The position numbers were made by a program, and so were the translations under genes. The notes below the pieces were generated by a model. The model made no database searches and had not been told where the DNA came from. It was given only the letters and a program-made list of their open reading frames with translations. Positions 23,001 through 31,800 of a stretch of DNA of 64,000 bases are shown here, in pieces (positions within the stretch are counted from its first letter, which is position 1; each line of letters starts with the position of its first letter). Origin of the DNA: VBDM01 sp035702665 (GTDB lineage: Bacteria > Pseudomonadota > Gammaproteobacteria > Burkholderiales > SG8-39); assembly GCA_035702665.1 (NCBI GenBank), contig DASSQD010000091.1:36006-100005 (forward strand), given 5' to 3'.

Positions 23001-23148
23001 CATCTCGATCGTGGGCGGCCTGATCCTGAGCCAGATGCTCACGTTGTATACGACGCCGGTCGTGTACCTCTATCTCGACCGCCTCAGGCTGTGGCTGCGG
23101 CGGCCGCGCAGTGTCGCGCCCGGCGGCGCCGCGTTGGGGGCGCGATGA
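20023..23148 (+). CDS. mdtC: RND multidrug efflux permease (MdtC-like)
   Basis: A 1041-residue second RND pump subunit, starting TQAEKSFSTPFIERPVATSLL. Membrane and proton-relay motifs match the family (FVVDDAIVVLENVSRHIEEG; IGIVKKNAIMMIDFAI). The GTG start lies inside the stop of mdtB (GTGA overlap), and its own stop overlaps the OMF start (ATGA). In MdtABC systems B and C assemble as a 2:1 heterotrimer, so translational coupling fits a fixed ratio. The two pumps are related, but too diverged to be a recent duplication. Confidence 0.94.
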   Translation: MTQAEKSFSTPFIERPVATSLLTLGVVLAGVVAFRLLPVSPLPQVDFPTISVQASLPGASPETMAATVATPLERALGRIAGVNEMTSSSALNSTRITLQFDLTRDIDGAARDVQAAINAARTLLPTGLPSNPTYRKVNPADAPIMILALTSKTMTRGQMYDAASTILAQKISQVKGVGQVTVGGASLPAVRVELNPSALNRYGISTETVRTVIASTNANRPKGIVEDGDRSWQIYANDQARTAAEYIPLIIGYRNGNAVRISDVAEVVDSVEDLRNAGSANGQPSVLVVLYKQPGANIIETVDNVKALLPVLNASLPSAIDLSVALDRTPTIRASLREVERTLVISTALVIMVVFLFLRNVRATLIPAVAVPVSLIGTFSVMYLLGYSLDNLSLMALTIATGFVVDDAIVVLENVSRHIEEGVPPMRAALQGTREVGFTVLSMSLSLIAVFIPILAMGGILGRLFREFAVTLSVAILVSLLVSLTTTPMMCSRLLRGAASGGGRQRQPGVLSRAGERAFTALRDGYERSLSWALAHGPVTMLILAVTICLNVYLYFVIPKGFFPQQDTGRMGGSIQADQSTSFQAMQQKLADFIEIVRSDPAVENVVGFVGGGARNAGFMFMTLKPLSERKVSADQVVARLRPRLAREPGASLFLVPFQDIRVGGRQSNAQYQFTLQADDLEQLRAWEPRIRQALSQLPELADVNTDQQDKGLQTSLVIDRDTASRLGISPSLIDATLNNNFGQRQVSTIYNPLNQYHVIMEAAPRYWQSPDALKDVYVVTGGAQVPLSAFSKYMYTNTPLAVNHQGQFVASTISFNLPPGVSLSDATRAIYDALDQLGVPTSVHGTFQGTARVFQESLRSQPLLILAALITMYIVLGVLYESYVHPITILSTLPSAGVGALLALKAVNLEFSIIALIGVILLIGIVKKNAIMMIDFAIQAERAEGKSPQEAIFRACLLRFRPIMMTTMAALLGAVPLAIGFGDGSELRRPLGISIVGGLILSQMLTLYTTPVVYLYLDRLRLWLRRPRSVAPGGAALGAR

Positions 23149-24611
23149 AGAGGCTCGGCGCGACGGGTCTCGTCGCCGCGGCGGCCGCGGCGTTGCTTTC
23201 CGGCTGCGCCGCCGGCCCGGATTACGTTCGTCCGGAGGTTCCGACGCCCGCGGCGTTCAAGGAAGGGGTCGGCTGGAAGGTCGCCCAGCCGCAGGACGCC
23301 GCGCTGCGCCGCGACTGGTGGAAGATGTTCGGCGACCCCCAGCTCGACGCGCTCATCGCTCAGGTCGACGTATCGAACCAGAACGTGCGCCTCGCCGAGG
23401 CGCAGTGGCGCCAGGCCGTCGGGGTCGTGCAGCAGGCGCGTGCCGGCCTGTTCCCGACCCTCTCGCTCAACAATACCGATACGCGCAGCCGCTCCCCCAG
23501 TCTCGCCAACGCGCCGGTGACGTCGACCGCGGCGGTCAGCGTATACAGCCTGTCGCTGAATGCGTCTTGGGCGCCGGACTTCTGGGGCGGCGTCCGGCGC
23601 ACCGTGGAAGGCGACGTCGCGAACGCCCAGGCGGGCGCGGCCGACGTGGCGAACGCGCGCCTGCTCGCCCAGGCGCAGCTCGCGCTCGACTACTTCCAGC
23701 TGCGCGCCGTGGACGCGCAGCGCCAGCTGCTGCGGGACACGGTGGCGGCGTACAGCAAGTCGCTCGAGCTGACGCGCAACCGCTATGCCGCCGGCGTCGT
23801 CGCTAAGGTGGACGTGGTGCAGGCCGAGACCCAGGTCAAGAGCACGCAGGCCCAGGCGATCGATCTCGGCGTGCAGCGTGCCCAGCTCGAGCATGCGATC
23901 GCCATCCTGATCGGCAAGCCTCCCGCCGAGCTCGCGATCGCGCCGTTGTCGCTGAACGCGGCGCTTTCCGCGGTCCCGGTCGAGATACCCTCCGAGCTGC
24001 TGCAGCGCCGTCCCGACGTCGCATCGGCGGAGCGCAGGATGGCGGCGGCCAACGCGCAGATCGGCGTTGCGACCGCCGCGTACTATCCCTCGATCACGTT
24101 CTCGGGCGCGACGGGCTACCGCGGCTCTGCGTGGTCGCAGCTGCTGAGCGCGCCGAACAGGTTCTGGTCGGTCGGCGCGGCGATCGGCGAAGCCATCTTC
24201 GACGCCGGCGCGCGCGGCGCGGTCGTCGATCAGGCAAAGGCGGCGCACGACGCCAGCGTCGCGAGCTATCGCCAGACGGTGCTGACCGCGTTCCAGCAGG
24301 TCGAGGACAATCTCGCCGCGCTGCGGATCCTGGAGGAGGAGGCGGCTGCACAGGACGACGCGGTGAAGGCCGCCCGCGAGTCGACCGAGCTGACGCTGAA
24401 TCAGTACAAGGCGGGGACGGTGAGCTACCTCAACGTGATCATCATCCAGGCCGCCCAGCTCAACAACGAGGCAGCGGCGGTGCGCATCCAAGGCCAGCGG
24501 CTCGCCGCGACGGTGGCGCTGATCCAGGCGCTGGGCGGCGGATGGGATGCGTCCGATCTGGCCGAGGCAGATTCGCCGTCGCCGCGCCCGGCCTCCTCAG
24601 CGGCGCGCTGA
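23145..24611 (+). CDS. NodT-family outer-membrane efflux lipoprotein
   Basis: The 488-residue outer-membrane factor has a lipoprotein signal with lipobox LLSGC at about residue 20 and the NodT-family start AGPDYVRPEVPTPAAFKEG. Two OEP domains follow with long alpha-helical hairpins. It forms the trimeric channel through the outer membrane for the MdtABC-type pump encoded just upstream. ATG overlaps the mdtC stop. Confidence 0.93.
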   Translation: MKRLGATGLVAAAAAALLSGCAAGPDYVRPEVPTPAAFKEGVGWKVAQPQDAALRRDWWKMFGDPQLDALIAQVDVSNQNVRLAEAQWRQAVGVVQQARAGLFPTLSLNNTDTRSRSPSLANAPVTSTAAVSVYSLSLNASWAPDFWGGVRRTVEGDVANAQAGAADVANARLLAQAQLALDYFQLRAVDAQRQLLRDTVAAYSKSLELTRNRYAAGVVAKVDVVQAETQVKSTQAQAIDLGVQRAQLEHAIAILIGKPPAELAIAPLSLNAALSAVPVEIPSELLQRRPDVASAERRMAAANAQIGVATAAYYPSITFSGATGYRGSAWSQLLSAPNRFWSVGAAIGEAIFDAGARGAVVDQAKAAHDASVASYRQTVLTAFQQVEDNLAALRILEEEAAAQDDAVKAARESTELTLNQYKAGTVSYLNVIIIQAAQLNNEAAAVRIQGQRLAATVALIQALGGGWDASDLAEADSPSPRPASSAAR

Positions 24612-24693
24612 AGGCAAACCGCGTCCGAGAAGGCTGCGGTGTGCGGGGCACCGCGCGTGGTAAAATTTTGATTTTCAAGCCTTTGGATTGCTC

Positions 24694-25977
24694 ATGTTTC
24701 CCTCGAGGAACCAACTCGCACAGGCCGATCCGGAGCTTTGGGCGGCGATCCAGCAGGAAAATCAGCGCCAGGAAGACCACATCGAGCTGATTGCGTCCGA
24801 GAACTACACGAGCCCGAACGTGCTCGCCGCCCAAGGTTCGCAGCTCACCAACAAATACGCGGAAGGCCTGCCCGGCAAGCGCTACTACGGCGGCTGCGAG
24901 TTCGTCGACATCGCCGAGCGGCTCGCGATCGACCGCGTGAAGAAGCTGTTCGGGGCCGACGCCGCCAACGTGCAGCCCAACTCGGGCTCGCAGGCGAACC
25001 AGGCGGTGTTCTTCGCGGCGATGAAGCCCGGCGACACGTTCCTCGGCATGTCGCTTGCGATGGGTGGCCATCTGACGCACGGCTCACCCGTGAACCTGAG
25101 CGGCAGGTGGTTCAACGTGCTGAGCTACGGCCTGAACGAGAACGAGGAGATCGACTACGCCGCGCTCGAGCGCCTTGCGCGCGAGCACCGGCCCAAGCTC
25201 ATCCTCGCCGGCGCCTCGGCGTACTCGCTGCGCATCGACTTCGAGCGCATCGGCCGCGTGGCGAGGGAGGTGGGTGCGTATTTCATGGTGGACATGGCGC
25301 ACTACGCCGGCCTGATCGCCGCGGGCGAGTATCCCAATCCGGTGCCGGTCGCCGACTTCGTCACCAGCACCACCCACAAGACGCTGCGCGGACCGCGCGG
25401 CGGCTTCGTGCTGGCGCGCGCCGAGCACGAGAAGCCGATCAATTCCGCGGTCTTCCCCGGCCTGCAGGGCGGGCCGCTGATGCACGTGATCGCCGCCAAG
25501 GCGGTGGCGTTCAAGGAGGCGCTCGCGCCGGAGTTCAGGACTTACCAGAAGCAGGTGCTCGTCAACGCCCGCAGGCTGGCTGAAACGCTCGCCGCGCGGG
25601 GATTGCGCATCGTCTCGGGCCGCACCGAGAGCCACATGTTCCTTCTCGATCTGCGGGCGAAGAACGTCACCGGCAAGGACGCCGAGGAGGCGCTCGGGCG
25701 CGCCCGCATCACCGTCAACAAGAACGCCATTCCCAACGATCCGCAGAAGCCGTTCGTCGCGAGCGGCATCCGCATCGGCTCGCCCGCCATGACCACGCGT
25801 GGCTTCCGCGAGGGCGAGGCCGAGCAGCTCGGGAATCTGATCGCCGACGTGCTCGAGGCGCCGCGGGACGACAAGGTCGGGAGGCGCGTGGCGGCCGAGG
25901 TCGCGGAGCTGTGCCGCCGCCATCCGGTATACCGCACCGCGGAGGATGTCGGCGCGCACCGCGTCGCCGCGGTCTGA
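24694..25977 (+). CDS. glyA: Serine hydroxymethyltransferase
   Basis: The 427-residue PLP enzyme converts serine and tetrahydrofolate to glycine and 5,10-methylene-THF. It has the active-site lysine motif VTSTTHKTLRGPRGG near residue 227 and the N-terminal ENYTSPNVLAAQGSQLTNKYAEG. ATG 24694 gives MFPSRNQLAQADPELW, the usual betaproteobacterial start. A TAAAAT box at about 24661 could be the -10 element of its promoter. nrdR follows 12 bp downstream, then ribD, an arrangement common in this class. Confidence 0.96.
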   Translation: MFPSRNQLAQADPELWAAIQQENQRQEDHIELIASENYTSPNVLAAQGSQLTNKYAEGLPGKRYYGGCEFVDIAERLAIDRVKKLFGADAANVQPNSGSQANQAVFFAAMKPGDTFLGMSLAMGGHLTHGSPVNLSGRWFNVLSYGLNENEEIDYAALERLAREHRPKLILAGASAYSLRIDFERIGRVAREVGAYFMVDMAHYAGLIAAGEYPNPVPVADFVTSTTHKTLRGPRGGFVLARAEHEKPINSAVFPGLQGGPLMHVIAAKAVAFKEALAPEFRTYQKQVLVNARRLAETLAARGLRIVSGRTESHMFLLDLRAKNVTGKDAEEALGRARITVNKNAIPNDPQKPFVASGIRIGSPAMTTRGFREGEAEQLGNLIADVLEAPRDDKVGRRVAAEVAELCRRHPVYRTAEDVGAHRVAAV

Positions 25978-25989
25978 ACAGGGGGCACT

Positions 25990-26469
25990 ATGAGGTGTCC
26001 ATACTGCAAGGCCGACGACACCGCGGTCATCGACTCGCGCGAGTCCGAGGACGGCGACAGCACGCGCCGCCGGCGCCAGTGCGAATCCTGCGGCAAGCGC
26101 TTCACCACCTACGAGCGCGTCGAGCTTTCGATGCCCATGGTAGTGAAGTCGAACGGCAACCGCGTTCCCTACGACCGCGAGAAGGTGCGCACCGGCTTCA
26201 TGCGCGCCCTGCACAAGCGGCCGGTCCCGACCGAGTACGTCGACCAGGCGATCAACCGCATCGAGCAGCGTGTCCTCGCCCTGGGCGAGCGCGAGCTGGC
26301 GAGCCGCGTGATCGGAGAGATGGTGATGCGCGAGCTGAAGAAGATGGACGACGTCGCCTACATCCGCTTCGCCTCGGTGTACGAGGATTTCCAGCGCGTC
26401 GACGATTTCCACGACGCCATCCGCGAGGTCAAGAAGCCCGAGAAGCGCGCGCGCAGCGGCGCCAAGTAA
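25990..26469 (+). CDS. nrdR: Transcriptional repressor NrdR
   Basis: A 159-residue NrdR with an N-terminal zinc ribbon (CPYC near residue 3, CESCGKRF near residue 31) and an ATP-cone domain from about residue 50 (VVKSNGNRVPYDREKV). NrdR senses ATP/dATP and represses ribonucleotide reductase genes. Its TAA shares one base with the ribD ATG (TAATG), so the two are coupled. Confidence 0.96.
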   Translation: MRCPYCKADDTAVIDSRESEDGDSTRRRRQCESCGKRFTTYERVELSMPMVVKSNGNRVPYDREKVRTGFMRALHKRPVPTEYVDQAINRIEQRVLALGERELASRVIGEMVMRELKKMDDVAYIRFASVYEDFQRVDDFHDAIREVKKPEKRARSGAK

Positions 26470-27569
26470 TGTTCGCCGCCTCCGACCGCGAGCTGATGCG
26501 GCAGGCGCTGGCACTCGCCGAGCGCGGGCTGTACACCACGACGCCCAATCCCCGCGTCGGCTGCGTCCTCGTCAATGACGGCAACGTCGTCGGAACGGGC
26601 TGGCACGAGAAAGCCGGTCTGCCGCACGCTGAAGTCCTAGCGCTGAAGGCGGCGGGCGAGCGCGCGCGCGGCGCGACGCTCTACGTCAACCTCGAGCCCT
26701 GCAGCCACCACGGCCGCACTCCGCCTTGCGCCGATGCGATCGTCGCGGCCGGGGTCAAGCGCGTCGTGGCGGCGATGCAGGACCCGAACCCCAACGTCGC
26801 CGGCGCGGGCTTCGCGAGGCTGCGCGCGGCGGGGATCGAGGTCGGGCACGGGCTCATGGAGAACGAAGCGCGCGAGCTGAACATCGGTTTTGTGGCGCGT
26901 ATGAGCCGCGGCCGCCCCTGGGTGCGCATGAAGATCGCGGCGAGCCTGGACGGCCGCACCGCGCTCGCCAACGGCAAGAGCCAATGGATCACGGGCGAGG
27001 CCGCGCGCGAGGACGGTCATCGCTGGCGCGCGCGCGCCTGCGCGATTCTCACCGGCCACGGCACCGTCAGGGACGACGACCCGCAACTCAACGTGCGCGG
27101 CGTCGACACGCCACGGCAGCCGCTCAAGGTCGTCGTGGACTCGAGGTTCGAGACGCCGCTGTCGGCGCGCCTGCTGAAGGACGGGAAGACGCTGATCGTG
27201 GGAGCGGTGAACGAAGCGAAGAGGATCGATGCCCTGAAGAATGCAGGCGCCGACGCTGTGGTCGTCCCGAACGAGCGTGGCAAGGTCGAGCTGTTCAAGC
27301 TCATGGAGGAGCTCGCGCGGCGTGAGCTCAACGAGATCCACGTCGAGGGCGGCACCAAGCTGAACGGCTCGTTGCTCCGGGCGGGGGTGGTCGACGAGCT
27401 GCTCGTCTACCTTGCGCCGAGCGTCATCGGGGATTCGGGGCGGGGGATGTTCAGCCTGCCGGAGCTGACCGACCTGTCGCAGAAGATGTCGGTGACGATC
27501 CGGGAAGTCGAGCGCGTCGGGGCGGACCTGCGCCTGCGCGCCCGCGTCACTTCTTCCGGAGCACGATAA
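26469..27569 (+). CDS. ribD: Bifunctional riboflavin biosynthesis deaminase/reductase
   Basis: The 366-residue protein has an N-terminal deaminase domain with zinc motifs HAEVLAL and EPCSHHGRTPPCADAI, and a C-terminal reductase domain from about residue 150 (KIAASLDGRTALANGKSQWITG). It carries out the second and third steps of riboflavin synthesis. Its 3' end overlaps the end of an antisense methyltransferase gene by 23 bp, and ribE lies beyond that gene. Confidence 0.95.
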   Translation: MFAASDRELMRQALALAERGLYTTTPNPRVGCVLVNDGNVVGTGWHEKAGLPHAEVLALKAAGERARGATLYVNLEPCSHHGRTPPCADAIVAAGVKRVVAAMQDPNPNVAGAGFARLRAAGIEVGHGLMENEARELNIGFVARMSRGRPWVRMKIAASLDGRTALANGKSQWITGEAAREDGHRWRARACAILTGHGTVRDDDPQLNVRGVDTPRQPLKVVVDSRFETPLSARLLKDGKTLIVGAVNEAKRIDALKNAGADAVVVPNERGKVELFKLMEELARRELNEIHVEGGTKLNGSLLRAGVVDELLVYLAPSVIGDSGRGMFSLPELTDLSQKMSVTIREVERVGADLRLRARVTSSGAR

Positions 27570-28263
27570 TGTCCTGCCAGGGCAGGCTGCTTACGGTCTT
27601 CACCCACTCGAGCGGCTGAACCTCCGCTTCCTTGCGCACCTGCGCCTCGGTCATGGTGTGCACCGCCTTGATCGGCACCTTCGGATCCCCTCCGCGGAAC
27701 TCGACGAACGCGACCCGCCCACCGGGCTTGAGCGCCTTGACGATGGCGGCGAGCATCTCGTAAGGGTATTCAAACTCGTGGTACACATCGACCATGACCG
27801 CGAGGTCGAGCTTGGCCGCTGGCAGCCGAGGATTGGTCTCGGTCCCTAGAATCGGTTTGACGTTGGTCACGCGGCGTTGCTTCATCTGCATCCGCAGGAT
27901 TTCGATCATCTCCGACTGGACGTCGACCGCGTAGACGACGCCGTTCGGCCCCACGCGCTCGGCCATCCGCGAAGAGTAATAGCCGCTGCCGGCACCCACG
28001 TCGGCAACGATCATTCCCGGTCTGAGATCCAACTCCGCGAGCACGCGCTCCGGGTTTTCCTCCTCCTTGCGCTCCGGGCGCTCCAGCCAATACGCGCCCG
28101 TATAACTCATCACCTTCGCGATCTCGCGGCCCAGGTAGACCTTGCCGATGCCGTCGGGGGTCGCGTGAACCGCGGTGTAGCGGGAATCCGCGGCCGAGGC
28201 GCTCGGGAGCGCGAGCAGTGCGACCCACAGGAAGGCCTTCAGCCAAGTAGAATTCTCGCCCAT
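27547..28263 (-). CDS. Exported class I SAM-dependent methyltransferase
   Basis: A 238-residue protein with a signal peptide (LKAFLWVALLALPSASA) and a methyltransferase core (MIVADVGAGSGYYSSRMAERVG; VDVYHEFEYPYEML; LKPGGRVAFVEF). Periplasmic methyltransferases of this kind are known in proteobacteria, with unclear substrates. It lies antisense between ribD and ribE. ATG 28263 shares the CATG tetramer with the divergent ribE start; an in-frame start slightly upstream is possible. At the other end it overlaps ribD by 23 bp. Confidence 0.85.
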   Translation of the reverse strand: MGENSTWLKAFLWVALLALPSASAADSRYTAVHATPDGIGKVYLGREIAKVMSYTGAYWLERPERKEEENPERVLAELDLRPGMIVADVGAGSGYYSSRMAERVGPNGVVYAVDVQSEMIEILRMQMKQRRVTNVKPILGTETNPRLPAAKLDLAVMVDVYHEFEYPYEMLAAIVKALKPGGRVAFVEFRGGDPKVPIKAVHTMTEAQVRKEAEVQPLEWVKTVSSLPWQDIIVLRKK

Positions 28264-28849
28264 GTTCAGCGGCATCATAGCGGCAGTCGGCAGAATCGGC
28301 CGGGTCGAGAAGGCGAGCGGCGGCGGCCTTCGCCTCGCGATCGAAGCGGGCAGCCTCGCTTTGAGCGACGTGGGCGTGGGCGACAGCATCGCGGTCAACG
28401 GCGCCTGCCTCACCGTGGTGAAGCGCGGAAAGAAGACCTTCAGCGTCGACGTCTCGCGCGAGACGCTGCGCCGCACCGCCGGCCTGGACCGGATGGGCGA
28501 GGTCAACCTCGAGAAAGCGCTCAGGCTGTCGGACCGGCTCGACGGTCACCTCGCGCTCGGCCATGTCGACGGCGTCGGCAAGGTAACGAAGGTCGAGCGG
28601 GTCGGCGCGAACCGGACGGTGCGCGTGCGCGCGCCCGCGTCTCTCTCCCGGTACATCGCGCGCAAGGGCTCGATCGCGGTCGACGGCGTGAGCCTGACCG
28701 TCAACGCGGTGCGCGGCGCGGAGTTCGAGGTCAACCTGATTCCGCATACGCTCGCAGTGACCACGCTGAAGGACCTCCGCGTCGGCGACGGCGTCAATCT
28801 CGAAGTCGATCCCCTCGCTCGCTACGCGGAACGGCTGCTCCGTCGCTGA
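28262..28849 (+). CDS. ribE: Riboflavin synthase alpha subunit
   Basis: A 195-residue riboflavin synthase with the invariant N terminus MFSGIIAAVG and two lumazine-binding repeats (GACLTVV and GVSLTVN motifs; GHVDGVGKV in the second repeat). It dismutates 6,7-dimethyl-8-ribityllumazine to riboflavin. The conserved start fixes the ATG inside the CATG shared with the antisense methyltransferase. Its TGA overlaps the hrpA ATG. Confidence 0.95.
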   Translation: MFSGIIAAVGRIGRVEKASGGGLRLAIEAGSLALSDVGVGDSIAVNGACLTVVKRGKKTFSVDVSRETLRRTAGLDRMGEVNLEKALRLSDRLDGHLALGHVDGVGKVTKVERVGANRTVRVRAPASLSRYIARKGSIAVDGVSLTVNAVRGAEFEVNLIPHTLAVTTLKDLRVGDGVNLEVDPLARYAERLLRR

Positions 28850-31800
28850 TGGGGTTCTCGCCGGAAGAGATCGAGCGTCGCCGGGCGCTCGCGCCGAGGC
28901 CCGAGTTCCCCGAAGAGCTGCCGATCTCGGCGAAGCGCGAGGCGATCGCCGCGGCGATCACCGCGCACCAGGTAGTCATCGTCTGCGGGGAGACCGGCTC
29001 GGGCAAGACCACCCAGCTGCCGAAGATCTGCCTCGCGATCGGCCGCGGAATCGCGGGGCTGATCGGACACACCCAGCCGCGCCGCATTGCTGCGCGCGCG
29101 ACGGCGTCGCGCGTCGCGCAAGAGCTGAAGACCGAGCTGGGCGGCGCGGTCGGCTACAAGATCCGCTTTACCGACAAGACGGGTGCACGCTCCTACATCA
29201 AGGTCATGACTGACGGCATCCTGCTCGCCGAGACCCAGGGCGACCGCGAGTTGCGGCAGTACGACACGCTCATCATCGACGAGGCCCACGAGCGCAGCCT
29301 GAACATCGACTTTCTGCTCGGCTACGTAAAGCAGCTCCTGCCGCGGAGGCGCGATCTCAAACTGATCATCACCTCCGCGACCATCGATGCGGAGCGCTTC
29401 TCGAGGCATTTCGAAGGCGCCCCGGTGATCGAGGTCTCGGGACGGCTCCATCCGGTCGAGGTCCGCTACCGCCCGGTGGACCCGGAAGACGAGGATACCG
29501 GCATCAACGACGCAATCGGCGAGGCCGTCGAAGACCTGGCGCGCGCGGGGCAGGGAGACGTGCTGGTTTTCCTGCCCGGCGAGCGCGAGATCCGCGAGGC
29601 TGCCGAGGCGCTGCGCAAGCGCCACCCTCCGCACACGGAGATCCTGCCGCTTTTTGCGCGCCTCTCGGCCGAGGAGCAGAACCGCGTCTTCAGGCCGCAT
29701 GGAGGACGGCGTATCGTGCTCGCGACAAACGTCGCCGAGACTTCGCTCACCGTGCCGGGAATCCGCTACGTGGTGGACACCGGCCTCGCGCGCGTGAAGC
29801 GCTACAGCTATCGCAACAAGGTCGAGCAGCTGCGCGTAGAAGCCGTCTCGCAGGCGGCGGCGAAGCAGCGCGCAGGACGCTGCGGCCGGGTGGCGAGCGG
29901 CGTGTGCGTGCGCCTCTACGCCGAGGATGAGTTCGCTCGCCGGCCCGCCTTCACCGATCCGGAGGTGCTGCGCTCGTCTCTCGCCAACGTTATCTTACGT
30001 ATGAAGTCCCTCGGCCTCGGCGCGGTGGAGGACTTTCCCTTCATCGATCCACCGTCGCCAAGGGCCATCCAAGACGGCTATGACCTGCTTGCCGAACTGG
30101 GTGCGGTCGACGACGCGAACGAGCTGAGCGATACGGGGCGGCATCTCGCGAGAATCCCGGTCGATCCGCGCATCGGGCGCATGGTTCTCGCGGCCAGGTC
30201 GGAAGACGCACTGCGCGACGTGCTGGTCATCGCCGCGGCGCTGTCCGTGCAGGACCCGCGAGAACGGCCGGCCGAGCGCGCCGGCGCCGCCGACGAGGCG
30301 CAGAAGCGCTTCGACGACGACAAGTCCGACTTCCTCTCCTGGCTCAAGCTCTGGAAGTTCTTCGAGGAGGGGCTGCAAAGCCGCAAGTCGAACCGCAAGC
30401 TGCAGCAGGCCTGCCGCGATCATTTTCTTTCCTACAATCGCATGCGCGAGTGGCGCGACATCCACGGACAGCTCAAGGAGCTGGTCGCGGAGCTGGGCTG
30501 GAGGATTCCGGAGACGCCCGCGACCTACGTGCAGATTCACCGCGCGCTGCTTGCCGGGCTGCTCGGCAACGTCGGCATGAAGACCGAGGAAGGCAACTTC
30601 CTCGGTGCGCGCGGGATGCGTTTCTGGGTCCATCCCGGCTCGGGCGTGGGAAAGAAGGCAGGGCGCTGGATCATGGCGGCCGAGGTGACCGAGACTACGC
30701 GCCTGTACGCCCGCTGCGTCGCCAACATCGACGCCGAGTGGCTGGAATCGGTCGGTGCGCACCTGGTTAGGCGTCACCGCTACGATCCGCACTGGGAGAA
30801 GAAGGCGGCGCACGTCGCGGCGTTCGAGCGCGGCACGCTCTATGGCTTGCCGCTCTACGCGGGGCGGCGCGTGCACTACGGGCCCACGGATCCCGTCGGG
30901 TCGAGAAAGATATTCATCCGCCAGGCCCTGGTCGAAGGCGACTACGAGACCCGCGCGCCCTTTTTCGCGCATAACCGCAGGCTGGTGCGCGAGATCGAGC
31001 AGTTGGAGCACAAGTCACGCCGGCCGGACGTGCTGGTGGACGACGAGCTGATCTACGCTTTCTACGACAGCCTGGTTCCCGAGAGCATCCACAACGGCGC
31101 GGACTTCGAACGCTGGCGCCGCGACGCCGAGAGCGGCAATCCAAGGCTGCTCTTCCTCCAGCGTGAAGACTTGATGCGGCACCAGGCGGCAGGCGTCACC
31201 ACGGCGCAGTTTCCCCCGCAGCTCGAGATGGCCGGCCGCAGCTTCGCCCTCGAGTACCATCACGAGCCCGGATCTCAGCGCGACGGCGTGACGCTCACGG
31301 TGCCGCTTCTCGCGCTCAACCAGATCGACGCAGCGAAGTGCGATTGGCTGGTGGGAGGGCTGTTGCGGGAGAAGATCACTCGGCTGGCGAAGTCGCTGCC
31401 GCAGAAGCTGCGGCACCAGCTTGGCCCTTTGCCCGAGTTCGTCGAGGCGTTTCTGGCGGCAAGTCCCCCCGCTGACGCGCCGCTGGCTCAGGTTCTGGCC
31501 CGCCATGCGCGGCGCGAGCTGAACCTCGCGATCCCGCTCGAGGCCTTTCGCCCTGAAACGCTACCTGCGCACCTCTCGATGAATTTTCGCGTCGTCGACG
31601 AGCATGGACGGCAGCTCGCTATGGGCCGCAACCTGGCGCAGCTGCGCGCCGAACTGGGCAACGCCGCCGGTGAGCGCTTCGCTGAGATCGCGCAGGCCGA
31701 GGCGCCGTCCGAAAGGGTCACGGGATGGGAATTCGGCGATCTCGAGGAGATCGCCGAGATACGCCAGGGCTCGCAGACCCTGATCGGCTACACCGGCCTA

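Noticed and set aside
16832..23148. mdtB and mdtC as a recent tandem duplication
   Set aside because: The two proteins differ throughout; paired B and C subunits are the normal state of MdtBC-type pumps.
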